Shown one piece after another: positions 1 to 34,200 of a stretch of 64,000 nt of DNA (the stretch's first letter is position 1; each line of letters opens with the position of its first letter). The notes under the pieces were generated by a model, which made no database searches, was not told the origin of the DNA, and saw only the letters and a list, made by a program, of their open reading frames with translations. Location of the stretch: positions 9,328,652 to 9,392,651 of the forward strand of contig OY718805.1 of NCBI GenBank assembly GCA_963070105.1, read 5' to 3'. Source of the DNA: Litomosoides sigmodontis. Taxonomy: Eukaryota; Nematoda; Chromadorea; Rhabditida; Onchocercidae. The translations under genes were made by a program, and so were the position numbers.

Positions 1-1192
<1,192 letters not shown>

Positions 1193-1353
1193 GCAGGGAA
1201 TGACCGATTTTGTTGGAGAAGACGGAACTGTTCCAATATTATAAACTTTCTGCACATTTCTACTACATTGGTGCACCTATGTCTTGTTACTTACTTTCTG
1301 CTTTCGGTAGTATAGTGTTTTTAAAGAGTCAGTAAGAGATATTGTTTTTTTTC

Positions 1354-1359
1354 AATAAA
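1354..1359 (+). terminator. AATAAA polyadenylation signal of beta-tubulin
   Basis: A canonical AATAAA sits 162 bases past the tubulin stop codon, after a T-rich stretch. This is a normal spacing for a nematode 3' UTR. Confidence 0.7.
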
Positions 1360-1550
1360 TGTGATCTAAAACTATGGTTTTTAGTAGGTTATGCAAAGTT
1401 TTAACTCGGAACATTATGTTGAAGTTTAAGTCGATCTACCACGAAGGCTAACAATAGCCTGAATATTCCATGTTCGGAAAAAAGGAATAAACGCAAAAGG
1501 GAGCGTTTGTAAAAATGAGTGAGGCTCATCACATTAGCAACGGTGATATG

Positions 1551-1634
1551 CTTAATTAGTAAAAATTCGCCTCAAAAAACCGGAAAGTTAGCCTTAATTA
1601 GTAAAAATTCGCCTCAAAAAAACAGAAAGTAAGC
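1551..1634. repeat. Tandem duplication, two copies of a 42-base unit
   Basis: Copies at 1551-1592 and 1593-1634 both begin CTTAATTAGTAAAAATTCGC and differ at about three positions. This is a recent local duplication with no evident coding role. Confidence 0.9.
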
Positions 1635-3835
1635 CAAAATCGACTTAAGTGTAGTTCGCTTGTTTTAAGTTATGTTGGAGAAATCAGAAGTTGCTACTGA
1701 ATACGAATGACAAAAAAAGATGGAATGATACTGGGGCTGGAGCAAACAGGAACGAGCTCTCACCCAGCTTCTGCGAAAGCTTCCTTTTATACGAAAGAAA
1801 TAAACTGAAATTTCGACAATTTTGCAGAAGAATTTTGTAAGTGTTCTGCACCAAATTAGGAGAATCTCAACGAAGTTCCAATGGCAAGCGGGAAGTCCAA
1901 GGAAATGCCACGATGCTCTTATTCTATTTTAGTTCAAAAAAGCTGTTGAATTCGCTCAATCTACGCCTAAGTGGAATTTTCAAATTAAAGAATTTGAGTT
2001 CAAATCTGAAAATAGCGCTAACGCTCTTCCATGCTGTACCTTCTACCCGCAATCGTTTTTATGATTGAACTTTGTCCGTTATCGCTTCCCTTGTCTGTTT
2101 GCGTTTACACAAGGTAAATGAAAAACCTAAGTGATTTCATATTTTCATCTGCAGTCTAGCCCTTGATATCAAGTCTGGAATTCCTTATTGAAAACTCACA
2201 GAACTGGTGAAAAACAAATCTTGACCGTTAAGCGTAAACACATGCTATCACATGTGACTTGCTACGTGCTGCGTCTGCTTCATTACTGCCTCAATTTAGA
2301 CGTCGCATTTAATTCAATCTTTCATGAAAGCCTTTCAAAAGCAAGAAAAAATGTGTACAACATTCGCATAAATCTACTTATGAATAAATGAAACAATCCT
2401 TAAAATGATAACTCAGTCGAATAAAAACACAAGAGAAATCAAGCCACAATTTTAAAGCGATTGTAATGACTCAATTTTTTGAAACTATGAAAACTTTTTT
2501 CAATAATTCCAAAACTAGTGTTCCTCAAATTACGCGACTCAGAAACCAATTAAATCACTATCACTTTTTGGTCAAATAAAAATAAACTCAACAAAAAACT
2601 TCAAATTAATAATTGAAAACCGTTGAAAAACATTCCACATATCACCATATTTTTCCAACAAACACAAATACAAATAAGACAAAAAACACAAATAAGTGAA
2701 AAATGAAAATTCACAAAAAAATCCAATAAGCACGTGACCGCTACGACAGAAATTTTCTAAGAAATGAGAATTCTGCGAACCGAATAAAATCCTCTTGCAA
2801 TTCATCAAGCATTCAAACCACAAAATTCATTTCGGATGAATAAAAGTTATGAAAGGATTAAACTTGATCATAAGCTTTCGCAATAATATGGATTGCGCCA
2901 TTTCCAACAGATCATAAGCTAAAGCATCTAACATTCTTCATTTCAATCCACAAAAAATATGAGGACCTGTGAAACAGTTTTTACGCATAAAAAAGAGGCA
3001 CCTGAGAACACAGGAGGATTCTATTTCACCCATAAGAAGAGAAAAAATTTTTCAGAATTGCTAATCCCATATAGCTTACGATTAATGAAGCCACTCATTA
3101 CTATATGACAATTTTGCAATATTTATGTATAAATTTTGGTATTTTAGATTCATTTTAAGAAGACAGAGTTACAAAGGCACAACTAAAACAAAGCGATATG
3201 GATAAACTTGTGAAAGAGGAATTAATTAGAATCATTTAAGATCATGTGTACCAAAAGTTAGAGATTCAGTGAATTATTACTTAAATATATAATTACTCGG
3301 TCGTTTATGAGAAACAATATTATTCGTCACCAGTAGATAACGAAGTGTATTGGAAAACGTACATATAATATTCCATTTAAGAACGAATCGATTTAATAAC
3401 GAAGTATTGTTACAAATGAATAATGTATTAATTTGCAAAGCTACCCGAAAATACATTTCATCCAACCAATTAGTAACTCTAGTTTCCATCATTATCAACC
3501 ACTAATGCCATCCCTGACACGTCGTACAAGTTAGGGCAATAAGTCCAATAAATTGCAAATATAAGTTAGAGAAATAAATTGAATAAATCATGAAAACAAA
3601 TTCGAGGAATTTTCATATAGAATTGATTGACAAACTCAAATCTACGTTTCATTCAACTATTATAGTAAAATTTGAAAACGCATAACATTTATAAATGGGA
3701 TCTCAAAAAACCAACAACAAAACACCTCTATTTTTTGTACATTTCGTATTATAGAATTCTGAATTTACAAAGCGAAACAAAAAATACGAGATACTCTTCG
3801 AATTTCCTCCACATATGAAGGATAAGAGGGTCTGG

Positions 3836-21960
<18,125 letters not shown>

Positions 21961-22764
21961 GTCGCGTTCGCTTATATGCATTCAACGTAGAAAACATGTG
22001 GGACCAAAGAAAACACTTCGTGGATCTCTAAAAGTTTATTCTGAACACCATTTATCTGAAAATTACGACTAATGAAACTTTCTAGTCCATAAAGTAATTA
22101 AAAATCTTCCGAAAAAAAATTTAGACGTAAAAATTTTCCATGAATACAGGAATTATGGAAATTAGGAAGAATTCCACATTTCATCAAAACGCGCGATTTA
22201 TAGTAAATTAAAAAATACAAAACAATGCAGTGTGGCAAAATTAGCACTAGAGTTTCAAAAAAAAAATCTGAATTTAATCAAACTAACCATACGACTCATG
22301 CAAAAAACACGTGATAATTACGCGCACCAAAATTTGTGGGAAGCCATAAACAACCGTTCACTCTGAAACTTGACAGCTTCTGAGTGGCTCTTATTACTGC
22401 GGTCTTGATGTGTAAACGTTATATCCCTTACTTGACAGCTTGGTTATCAAATATATCAAACAGCAATAATTTCGATAAGCCTCCTCTCTTTAAATTATTA
22501 CACATAGTTTTGTACTGTTTAATAATACCGATCCATTCTGAACTTCGATATTTCTTTCGAAACTATACGCCAGATGAAGTTATTTTCATGAAAATGAGTC
22601 CAGTATTGGAAGCAAAGCGAATTCACGAAGTTTAGTTACATAATCTTTTTCAAGTATTTCGTTTGTCACTTCATTTTACACGAACTGATTAGATTTCTCC
22701 TGCCATATAGCCTGGCCTTAACGTTTATTATTCATACCTTTTTTTTGCATTTCGAACACCGTTT

Positions 22765-22945
22765 AAATTTTTGTAAAGATCACTCAAACATTTTTGTCAT
22801 GTAAAATTAACAGTTCTATTCTCAGTTAATGATGCCTCCCGGTTAATTCTCTTTCTACAAATTAAATCATTCTCATCATGATAGAGATTTTTCGGAATGT
22901 TCTACACATCTCATAATTCTTACTGTTATTTTAGCTAACAAAATT
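22765..22945. repeat. Dispersed repeat copy B, upstream of ire-1
   Basis: Direct-orientation relative of 21262-21440, diverged by substitutions and short gaps. It lies in the intergenic space 5' of the ire-1 start. It carries no open frame of note, so it could be a piece of a non-coding transposable-element family. Confidence 0.6.
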
Positions 22946-23257
22946 GATAGAATAAAATCAGTTTACTTCAATTTACAAAACAAATTTCAACAAATTTGCA
23001 TAAAAACTGCACATATTCACCAGCAAAACAACTAACAGTAAACCGTAAATGAAAGCAACTGAAAATACATAACGTCCATGGAAATAAGGACTACCGATAA
23101 GCATATAGAGATCCATACAAAAACCAATCACAAATATATAATTTGGCAGAAATACTTTTGGCAAATAGATCACCATTCAATATTTATACATACATATTAA
23201 ATAATTATGCTTTCAGGGAATGTGGTAATAATGGTTAAAGAAAATTACCGGGAATTG

Positions 23258-23262
<5 letters not shown>

Positions 23263-23295
<33 letters not shown>
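23263..23295. repeat. (TA)n microsatellite
   Basis: An uninterrupted run of alternating T and A, about 16 units, in intergenic DNA. Confidence 0.9.
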
Positions 23296-23296
<1 letters not shown>

Positions 23297-25278
23297 CATA
23301 GCTAACTGCAAAAATAATGAAGCAAAATTTATCTTCATTATTAAAATATGAAAATCTCATTGGCAAAGGATGTTTTTTGTTATGAAGTAAGATCATATTA
23401 GAATTTAAAAAAGTTATCGACAAAATTTTAAATTTTAACGTTTTAAATCTAAATTTTCTGAAAGAAAGTAGTTGAAAAAACTACATTGAAACAATTACAG
23501 AAGCATACAAACAAAACAGCACGAAATCTTTGTCTGGAGATTTACCTGCAACTAAAGCACGGATGACTGAATATCTCTTCCAAAACTAAGGTAAGCAGAC
23601 ATTTCTACATTCGAAACATATTAATACGTGTCGAAATCAATTCCTAATCGTTGGCTGAATTGCTGCGTTTTCGCAGGATGATTTTCAAGCTTATACTCAA
23701 CCATCCTATATAACAAAATATATAATATATACATATTGATAACAAAAAAGATTTAATAGCCTTTTTTTCCAAATATTTTATGTTGAATTGCCAGAAAAAC
23801 GCCGTCTAAAGGCAGTGGTACAGATCGACGTCGTAGAACACTGCCATCGTTGTATTTTACAAACCCTAAGATTTTTTTCGATATCAATTAATTTTCAAAA
23901 AAAAATTGATTAAAATACTGATGCACAACGAGGCGAACCAATAAACTTTTCAGATCAACTGTCTGTGTACCACCGTATCTTCAAACTAATTACAGCGTTT
24001 GACCAAAGAAAATAGTAGCCGTCAAATTAAGCGGTTCATTTCAACTACAGCTTGCGTTGCTAGCAAGTTTCTGAGATCATTCCGTGGAAATGAAAGAAAT
24101 TTTCATGCGCAAAATACAGATAGATTTCAAGCGAACACATTTGCGCGTAGCTATAATAAAACATAATTTGAAGCAAATGTACTCTAAAAAATTTTATAAA
24201 TAAATAGAAAAAAAGGAGAACTAAATGAGAGTTATGTAAAGCAAGGAGATAAGAACTGCATAAACAAACAGTGGTTATTTGTGCAGAAGCTGTGATCATG
24301 ACGGTCAGTAGCAGTTATGGTCATAACGATCGGTTGCTGCTTAATCCACACGTCATATCAATATTTAATGAAATTCAAAAATGAATTAATAGTGCAGCAA
24401 TGAGATCAGTCTTGCACCGGCAGCTTGTAAAAAAATTCCTTACATAGATCTAGCGCATTTTCACCAATTTACGATTGTCTATTACCCTTTTAAAGGCTCT
24501 ATTTGTAAGTGTCAAATTTAGACCATCTATCAAAGTCCCTCTTATACAGAACACAATAAACAAAATATTTTAACCCTAATATGTAACCGTGAAAGAAGTT
24601 AGAATATAGATAGTGCGAAAGCAGTCACACTTCCTATTTACATTAGCAGCTCTACTATAAGTAATAAGTCGTTCGACCACAATATTGATTTCATTTTTTA
24701 GTCTAATTCTTTGAATCAGTTGTTTCTCTCCGTCTCATCTGTTGACAAAGCCTGAAACCAGTTATAGTGTACGTCCATATTTTTCACCCTAATATTCTGA
24801 TACGAAAATCAATCTATGTGAACAAATGATTCATGTTGGGTCCCACTTATTTTTTTTCACTTGATGTTTTCTGCATAATTTCATGCCTCGAATTATTGAG
24901 CGAATGTGACTTTGGCCCAGGAGATCTTAACAGTTTTAGATCATTAATGCACTATCCCAGGATAAAAGGAAATTAATTTCATAGTATAGATTTTCAAAGC
25001 GATTAAAGGGATTTGCAGTTTGAAGCAATTGATTTCAATGGTACATCCACTAAGATTCTCCTGAACACAAATTTCAACAGCAAACCTACACAAAAGTCTT
25101 ACTATTCATTTCTACAAAAGCCCAAGTTTATCAGCATGCATGCACGAAAGGTAGCGAAATGTGATAGATAAGCTGTTAGTCTTTGATATTATGAAGAAAT
25201 TTTGTCAAAAATAAGCACAATGTGGTGTGCCCAAAATTGACGATGTAAATAATGATTTTCATAAAGTGAAGTTAAGGT

Positions 25279-28200
25279 TCAATATGAAAAACTCTGTGCC
25301 CGAATTCGTGGTTCAGTAACTAGCTCGGAATGTTTCCGTGGGCGGTGTAACGAGAGTCGGTGTGCTGATAAAATAGAAGCACCCAAATCTGACCTTAATT
25401 CCCTAGGACCTCGTTGTACAACCGTCTTTCCCTCTACAGCTTCCAGTCGCCTCCTCCGTTCTGCGTCCAATTGCTGTTTAAGTACCATTATTTTTGACTC
25501 CAACAACTTAATTTTCCGCGCATATGCTAATTCTCTTTGGTCGAGTAGTTTCTCAATCTGAAAAAATAAGTTAGAATCATCATATTAAAAATTTTTTAAG
25601 CCGATATTGCAGTATCAACTTTTGTAAGACAAAATAAATTTAATATAAAATTACTGTAGCGTAAGGGTAACAAAAGTTATTACATGCTGTCTTTCACGTT
25701 GAGCTTGCATCAATTTATTTTCCAAAGCTTTTAATTGTGTTGCAGATTCCTTAACCAAATGTGAACTATTTTCCTTTTCCAGTTGGACCACCTAAAATTT
25801 CTTTTGGCACTTTATTTGTTGGCATAAGTTTCAATCTCAAATCTTCATACAAATTTAAAATCATTATTCGTCATTAAAGTTAAATCAAAAATTTCATGGA
25901 CGTTTTGAGCAAAAATAGCAACGACATGCTAATACTTCAAAATTGAATTGAATCACCTGATTTTGCAATTGTGTACAATTCCTATATAATTCCATATTCT
26001 CTTTTTCCATCGTTGTCAATGACTTATCCAGTGCCTGACGTTCGGATGTTATTTGATGCATTGCTGCGTCGGTCCGTTGTTTTTCAATTTCCAACTGGAA
26101 AAATAACTTTACTTTGACTGCTAAACAGCTTCTTCCCGCTACATTTACATAATACATTGAAATCACATCTCCATACATTCAGCATTATTAAGCTTTATAG
26201 AATAGAATGATTTATAGAATAGAAATGTGAATTTGAAAAATTTGGACATTTATGATTTTATTTGTTCGAGCATTTGAAATGGGTGGCTTGCAAAACTACA
26301 AAACCCACCGGATAGAGACCTGAAACATGCGAGGGCATTCTTCCTTTTATCAACTGTCAAAGGTGTAAAATTTACCATTTCAATGTTTCGCTTTAGGGCT
26401 AAGCGCTCTCTTTCAAGACGAGCACGACATGCATCGAGTTCTCGATGCTCCACGTCAACTCTACTTAAACGTCGTTTCAATTCTCCATTTTCCGCAAGAA
26501 ATACTATTTTCTCCGCTCGCAATTTCTCCAACTCTGTGCGTGCATCTTTTTCCATTTTTTGATTATCCTTTTCTTGCTTAAATAATTTTTCAATTTGATT
26601 AAAAACACAGAAATTTACCTACCGTGACATATGAAAATGTTTCTGTTTCAAAAGATTCGAAAAATGTGCATGAAGGAAAAACCCAGGACGTTCCTAGGGA
26701 TACGGCAAAGTAGTAAGGGTTAGCACCTATAATTGGCCACACTCTTTTTTTGTGAAAGCAATGAACACCAAGCCGGGAAAAAGTAGGTGAAAAAAAACCT
26801 TCTCCGCGATGTCCAAACGCTCCTGCAAACGGTTCTTCTCCGCAAGTAGGTCTTCTAATTTACTCTGCATATTCGCAATTCTTTGAGATGCCTGCTTTTG
26901 TCGACTTCTAGCTTCATTCAGATCATTTCTAATATGATAACACAAGGAAGTATAGGTAAGAATTTCAATTTAATATACCATAACTCGGCTTACATAAAAT
27001 TTTTACGTTATCATAGATTTTTAATTACTTTCAAATGTATTCCAAAAAAAATTCCAAATACATTATATGTAATTATGATAGGGTTTCGTAATAAAAACCA
27101 AAATTCATACCTTCATATTTTTAAATATATTTTAAAAAAATTAAATATTGAAAACATACTTAAGAGACTGTTTTCCTAAGTCGCTGGCACGTAATCGGAG
27201 CAAACAGTTGTCGTATTCATGCTGCAGTGCACTTAATTTTGATAATAAATCTGAGTCGCTGATCTTTACATGATCATCTTGTTTTCGTCGATCTTTTCTC
27301 AAGCCTTCATTTACCTTAACAGTATTAAATACTTATTTCGAAACATATTGTCATAGCTGTTATGTGAGTTAATCCAAATTTTTGATAAACTGTGTACAAA
27401 AAACTTATGATCATCGAAGACTTTTGAACAGCAGCACACTCCTCCTTTCTACTCGTACATAAAATAAAGTAAAAGTAGTATCTGTATTTTACCTTAGCTA
27501 GCTCAAGCATGCTTCTGTATTCCTTATTCGCTTTTTCTAACTGCCCACACTGCTCTTGTGTTCTTGCCAGCACATATTCCATTTCTTTCAAACGTTCTTC
27601 TAATTCCTATGAACCAATTTTAAATTTAATTTTTCTGCTAAATTCTTCCAAATGCTATTGGAATAAGAGATATATGTATCAAAGTCAATTATTCGGTTTC
27701 TACCTTAGCCAATTCATAATATATTTATTAAGAGAAATAATACCGCTTTTACTGAAATTGCTGACTTCCTATCTTCCGAATACTGCTCTACCTTTTTGTC
27801 CGCATCTTTACAAGCCGATTCATACAATAACCGTTCTTCCTCCCATATCATTCGAGCTTTCTCTAATTTTTTACGTTCATTTTCCGCTGCTCCCAGTTCG
27901 ATCTTCAAAGCAGCTACTTGTTCCTAAATATACATTCAGATAAATCCTCTTACAGCAGTTTACAACTGCTACCATACCACTATTATAAGTATATATATTT
28001 ATTTAACTATTAAAATTTGCAACAGTCCGGAAATCATGTAAAGTGTGTAACCCAAAGCGGTTTATTTTTCGTTCCTGGAAAACATAGAATTTGCCAAGAT
28101 CTTTTCTTAAGCTCCTTAAAATCAACTAACATTTAAGGAAGAAAGGCGAGCTTCTCTATCACGAGTATGAAGATCAGCGCTAACTATCCGAGTTTTCAGT

Positions 28201-31200
28201 GCTTTGCGTTCAACTTCTTTAGCTCGGAGGCTTTCTTCCTGTGAAACCAGAAGTTGTCGTGAGCTTGAGAGACGTGATTCCAGAAGTCGTTTATCTTGAA
28301 AACTTTGAAATTATTCTTGAGGCTCTTAAATTTAAATTTCTACAGTGGAGGACCAAGTTTCCTCGTAGTTTTAGAACCATTTTGTTCAAACTCTCTCTCT
28401 CTCCCCTCATCTCAAAAGTTATACTGCGAACACATAAACCCACCTTCTTCAAGATCGACTAGTTTCTGTTCCAGCAAATTAATTTTATCAAGATTTTTTT
28501 GGTTCTCCTCCAACACTTGCTCTCTCTCAGCTTTCAAATGAAGAAGTGTGGCTGCTTCGCTAGCCTGCACGGAAAATAATTAAATCCAGAAATTATCACC
28601 ATCATTCATATAAGAAAATACGATTTCAAAATGTTACACCACAAAACTCTAAGACCATAATTGCTGCGTACGCAATCATAAATTAATACCCTGGCTTGTT
28701 CAAGTTCGTCAATGCGATCCTTCAGATGCCGAAATGTTATTTCAACGGATGAGCTTAAATCTAAACTTTCGAGAGTTGTGGATTCGACGGCAGAGTTTAA
28801 AACAAAACATTCGCGAGGGGAAAGAAATGCTGAACTGCTGCGACGTAGGAGTCCTTCACCTTAATTTGTAAGAACTTCAGTTATTTGAAAAAAAATGTTA
28901 CTTGATAAATCGATAATTTTATTCAAAAATCTACACCAGAACATTCCAGCTGTGGACATTAAAGTTCTAAATTTAATTTCCATTAAAAATCTAAAGCATT
29001 CCGCCACAATGTACAGCATAAAACATGAAAACAGAATTTGTACAGTCCGTCTCTTTCAACACTACTAATTCCTATTTGTTACCTGTTCTACTAACATCTA
29101 TAAACTTTATAAACTTGGCAACTTCATCCTATAAATGATCAACTAGCTTGCTTGATTGCAAGGGATCTCGATTTATCACTTTCGTGTTCAGTTCTAAAAT
29201 ACATGATAAATGAGGCTAAATTCTCAAAAATTACACATACCAACCGGTAGTTTCTTAATAGTTTTCTTAATTAGCATAATCAAGATCTCCTCAAACCAAC
29301 AGAAGACTTTGTGTATTTCGACAAATTTAGAAAAAAAAGATACTGAAATTCGGGAGTTCACTAAAGCGGTAAAGCAAACATTTGATAATACTTGTCGAGA
29401 ACTGAACTTACTTGAAAAGCTAGGTGCGTTTTTGGCGCTTTTTTTGAAATGTATCACTTTTTTCACAAGCTCTCTTCGCAATCTTTCAGATTCCGCCAGT
29501 GTCTGTTCAATATCCATTCGTTTAGTATCTCCAGTAGCTAGTAGATTTCTGCAAAAAATAAAATTAAAACTAAATAACTGAAAAAAAATTGAAGAAATTT
29601 TAATCCAACAAATTAGGCACCCATCTTCTGCATTGCATCATCTGATAACTTGACTGCTTTTTGAATGCTCAGAACGTAAAATTAAACAAATCAAATGTTA
29701 ATTCATAACACGAATCAAGTGTGAATGGATATCTCTATTGTTCAACCGTAATCTGCAAAGAAAATTCAGTCATTGGGATGCAAGAATTCATTTGACCAGC
29801 TTGAAGCAAATTTTGCAATTGAATTTTCTTTGCGTTGAAGTGTGACGATACTTATCAATGCATGTTCCATCGTTGTAACATGACACGAAAAAGTGCTGTT
29901 AATAAAATCACAAAACTAGAAATAACTCACTTTAAACTGTTCAATTCATCAACGATATTTTCCTTCTCACGTATGACTTCAATACGACCTTTCTCCGCAG
30001 CTTTATTGTTTGTTATGACATCAGCTACTGCTCGTTGATTTGTTATAGTTTTTTGTTCCAAAATACTACGTGTATGTGCTAGATCATTTGATAGTTTTCC
30101 ATTTTCAGCTTTCAAAGCTGCTATTGTTTTTTCCGTTTCATAACTCTGTCAAAATTTTGAAATTAGAGCCGTTAAATAAACGATTTTCCTCGAAGAAATG
30201 ATGAGTTAAATTGAGAAGACAACAACTATAGAGTAAGCATGACCAAATAAACGTTAACTTCAAAAAAACAAGGAAGTAAATATGAAAGTATGAAGGAATA
30301 TTGGTTCTGCTTAAGTTCTGCGTTAATTAAAGCAAGAGACTTATTGAGAATGGAATTCTTATTAAGCAATCGATCTAAAAAGCGCATAAGCCTAAGCGAA
30401 TATTGAATTCTTTGTACAACGGAGAACCTTAGAATCTCCATATTAACGATTTAAGAACTTCAAAACCTTTTGCCTTTCATTTTCCAATTCCCTCACCGTT
30501 TGCTTTTGTACGCTCTCGATCTGTTTCAACATGGCTGTCAAACTCGATAAATCGTTCGTTTTCTCTGACAGCACCACTTCCAGCTTTTTATTCTAAATGT
30601 TAAAGTTAGATTTTAATTTCTAAGTTTTTAAATTCTAAAAGTCAATACATGTCTGAATACTTTCACTACCGTTTCATAATATTCGTATACGATAACATCT
30701 AATCTTAGAACTGTTTACCTCATTTTCCAATTGTTTCAAATCGTTTGATAACTTTTCTGTCCGTTTCTCTTCATCGTGCAATTTACTCTTTATCATTCCA
30801 ATCTCTTTTTGCAAGATTTCTTCATTATTTTTCATTTCTGAAATTAAAAAAAAAAAACGATCTATGCAAAATTATAAAAAACGATACCAATGTGTTAATT
30901 AAATAAATTTAATTTCCCCGAATAAATTCAAATTTATTATATTGATTTTACAAGCAAACACAGTAAGGTTAAGAAAGCTCAGCATCGATCTTTTCGAAAT
31001 TTCAGAAATTGTGTTAACTTGGAAAATCAAAACGCTTTACCACTCAGATTATGCGCTACGTTGGTAATAATTTGTAAACATTTGGAGCTAAATTACACCT
31101 TTTGCTCGGATGCAGGCTTCTTGCATTGAAGCTTTCAACTCGTCTCGTTGTGTTTTTAAATCACAATTTTCCCGTTCATTATCCGCAATAATATTTTTGA

Positions 31201-34200
31201 GGGCAGCTTCTTCATTCAGACGTAATGCAAATTGATTCTCAAATTGATTCTCCATCCGCTTCAATTCATTTTCAGCAGCTGACAAATTTTGTGTTCCTTG
31301 AAAAAATCCCATGTTAATATTGAACAGATAACAAACACCATCTTACGGTTTTCGCAATAAAAAAATATCGACGGTCTCTTGAGGATATTGTTATAGTAGC
31401 GAAAGAAATAATCTGATTAAAAGATTACACGCAGAAGGTAACTAGGAATATTACTTAACACATAAAGTATTGCATTTGCTTGATTTCTTCATTATTTATC
31501 AAATTAGCAGAGTGTAAGAAATGCAAAAATTGTTAAACATTAGATTACTTTTGTTTAAACGGCTTTCGACAGAGTGAAGCGCCTCTTCCAATCCTAAGCA
31601 TTTGGTTTGTAAACTTCCAATATTGCAACGTGCTTTCATGAGTTCATCATCTTTCAGCCTTATTTTTTCATCCCATTTCCGGCGTTCCTGGTCCAATTTC
31701 TCCAGTTCCAACTTCATTTCCTCGCTGAAAGATTTCTAAATTTAAAATTTCTGAAACATAATTATAATTATAAAACAATTTATCTACTCACTTCCTAGCA
31801 ACTAGATGAAATGTTTTATGCTTTCAAATTATTTCAAAAGCACTCACTCCTTCTTCCTTATTTCTGATTGTGACGATTTAACAGCATCTTTTTCGCGATC
31901 AATGAGTAAATTTAAATCCACCATTTCACGCCTTAAATTGGACTCTGTCTCCCTACTTTGTTGAAGTTTATCATTTAACACTTTCACATCTTCTTCCATT
32001 TTCACCACTTTTAAATTGTATGAACTATCCTTCTGCAAAAAAATTAGACATATTCCTACCAGGAAGTCTGCTGTCATTTCCTTTACAATATAAAGAGAGA
32101 GTAAAAAATAATTCCACAAAAAAATCAGAAATAAAAAGATGAATTAGCAAACTATAGCAAGTCACATGTTGTGCTATCCAGCCACTATGATGGAAGATTA
32201 TATGACATACTTTAGATAAATAATCCTTGCTTTGAAATAAAATAAGACTAACATCAGCACAGACTTTTTCCCATTCCATAAGTTCTTCAAGATATTGTTC
32301 TTTAATAGCATCCACTTGCTGCCGTAACGAGTTCATTTCTTTTTCATACCGTTCTTTTTCCTGTGCCAACAGAGTATGCAAGTTTTCTTTTTCAAGCGTT
32401 ACATTTTTACATCGCAAAGAAAGTTCTTTCATTTGTTCTTCTGTTTCAAATAGCGACTTTTCCAAAGATTCCTACAAGCAAAAGCTTTTAGCTTCTTTAA
32501 AGTTTGACCTACAAGTTAGTACTTCCACAACGACTAAAAGAATAAACTATAATCTGACTCATTAGGAATAATTTGTAATTATTTCATCTTTCATTTAGAC
32601 TATGTTTAATTTGAACGGTGCGTTTGCGTTTTATACGTAGATTTCAAGCACTCTAAAGCTTCTGCTTTACGTTACTAGCTAATTCATGACATGTTCCAGT
32701 TACTACTTGCTGTAATCGCTTCAGTGTTAATAAGTATTACCTAAACTTCTCATACATTTTATTTTCCATCGCATGCGCGTCACAGTACTAAAAGTGCTGG
32801 TTATTTGCATCTGTAACGGTGCTCAAGCAATTAGGAGTGGCAAAACTTCTCAGAAACTATGAATTATACGAATTTTATGTTAAATAAGATTCTTAAAAAT
32901 CTTACATTACCTTATTTTTACGCAGACAAAATATTGTATTATTGTAATCCTCCATTTCGATCTTCTTTTGCATGATAACTTTTTTCTCTATTTCTTTATA
33001 CTCGTGGTGTATGCGCTTCAATTCAGCACTGTGCTCCAACTCAATTCTGTCATTGATTTCTAGAAACAAAAAAGCTAAAAAAGAAAACTCTAATTGATTT
33101 ATTTGCGCTAGAACATTAACTGGAACACCAGTAGACTTCGTATAAATGAAATTACTGTTTGAATAAATTACGGAATTGTAAATTAATCCTCGATGCCATT
33201 GTAAACTAACCGTTTAGTCGGGCTATTTCAAACCGTGATTCAGTTAATGCCTGTGTTGTTTCCTGCTCCTTCAATTTACATTGTTCCAAAGCATCACGAA
33301 GTACTGCTTCCTCAAAATAAATTCTTAGTGAATAAATAATCCAAAAGAAATGCGTAGTTCTTATAGAACTATCTCAACTGCCGATAATCACTATTACAAC
33401 TTTAACTTAGAGATGGAAGCTCTACTATATTCGAAATTGTTACTTGAGCAATATGACTTTCGATGCATTTTTCTTGATCACCAATCTTTTTCTCCAGTTT
33501 AACAGCAGCGCCAGACATTCGACTAAGTTCATCTTCCAAGCCTGCACGTTCTCTGAAATGTAAAATTTTCTGTTACTCTAAAAACTTATTACCAAAAAAG
33601 GATGGATTACTTGTAAAAGTGAAAGAGGTTACATGAAACAACAAAAGACACCTTGGAAAAGCTATGTATGCTTATACGAGATTTTCAATTACTGTACAAA
33701 AAATATAAATTTATCACAGTGAGAACTTCATCCGACATATAATGATCTAATTCACCTCCTGTATATTCGGAAAGCTATTACTTTTTAGGTTCATATAAAA
33801 TATTTCTCTGTAATTTTTCAAACTAGAATGATGTCTTCTGAAGGAATATGCTAAGTAAAATGTTTGAAAATGAACTAGCTTTACGAGATCACTCCCGGTG
33901 ACGATGACAGTAAGCTATCGTCGCAGATAATCTATAGATATGCAGTGGTACAGTAGTAATTCTGCTGAATTTCAAAGCAGGATCATGACAATATGAAGTG
34001 AAGAAATAATTGAAAGACACTTTAGTAAGCATTGAAGTTATGATGATTGCTAATAATAAAACTGAATTGTGTGTATGTTTGAAAGTAACATCTAAGTCAT
34101 TAGATAAGTGAAACAAACATCGAACAACAAATAACAGTAAAACATAGCACAATTCAAGCTACTTGTAATTAAAATTCTCTTTGCTTTCTCTATTTTCGGT

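Larger units (their letters stand above)
1193..3835. other. Tubulin 3' UTR and intergenic spacer
   Basis: Between the tubulin stop and the ire-1 stop on the other strand, no open frame reads like an exon and none resembles a known family. The stretch holds the tubulin 3' UTR and a 42-base tandem duplication at 1551-1634. The two genes converge here. I see no RNA gene. Confidence 0.6.
21961..25278. other. Intergenic region upstream of ire-1 and downstream of the rootletin-like gene
   Basis: No supported exon. The region holds ire-1 5' sequence (promoter not resolvable by eye), repeat copy B and a (TA)n tract near 23263-23295. An ER-stress element of CCAAT-N9-CCACG type was not seen on casual reading. 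Confidence 0.5.

Noticed and set aside
27509..27943. 144-codon plus-strand open frame
   Set aside because: It lies antisense to coiled-coil exons of the rootletin-like gene (minus frame with AAENERKKLEKARMIWEEER). The coding periodicity belongs to the minus strand.
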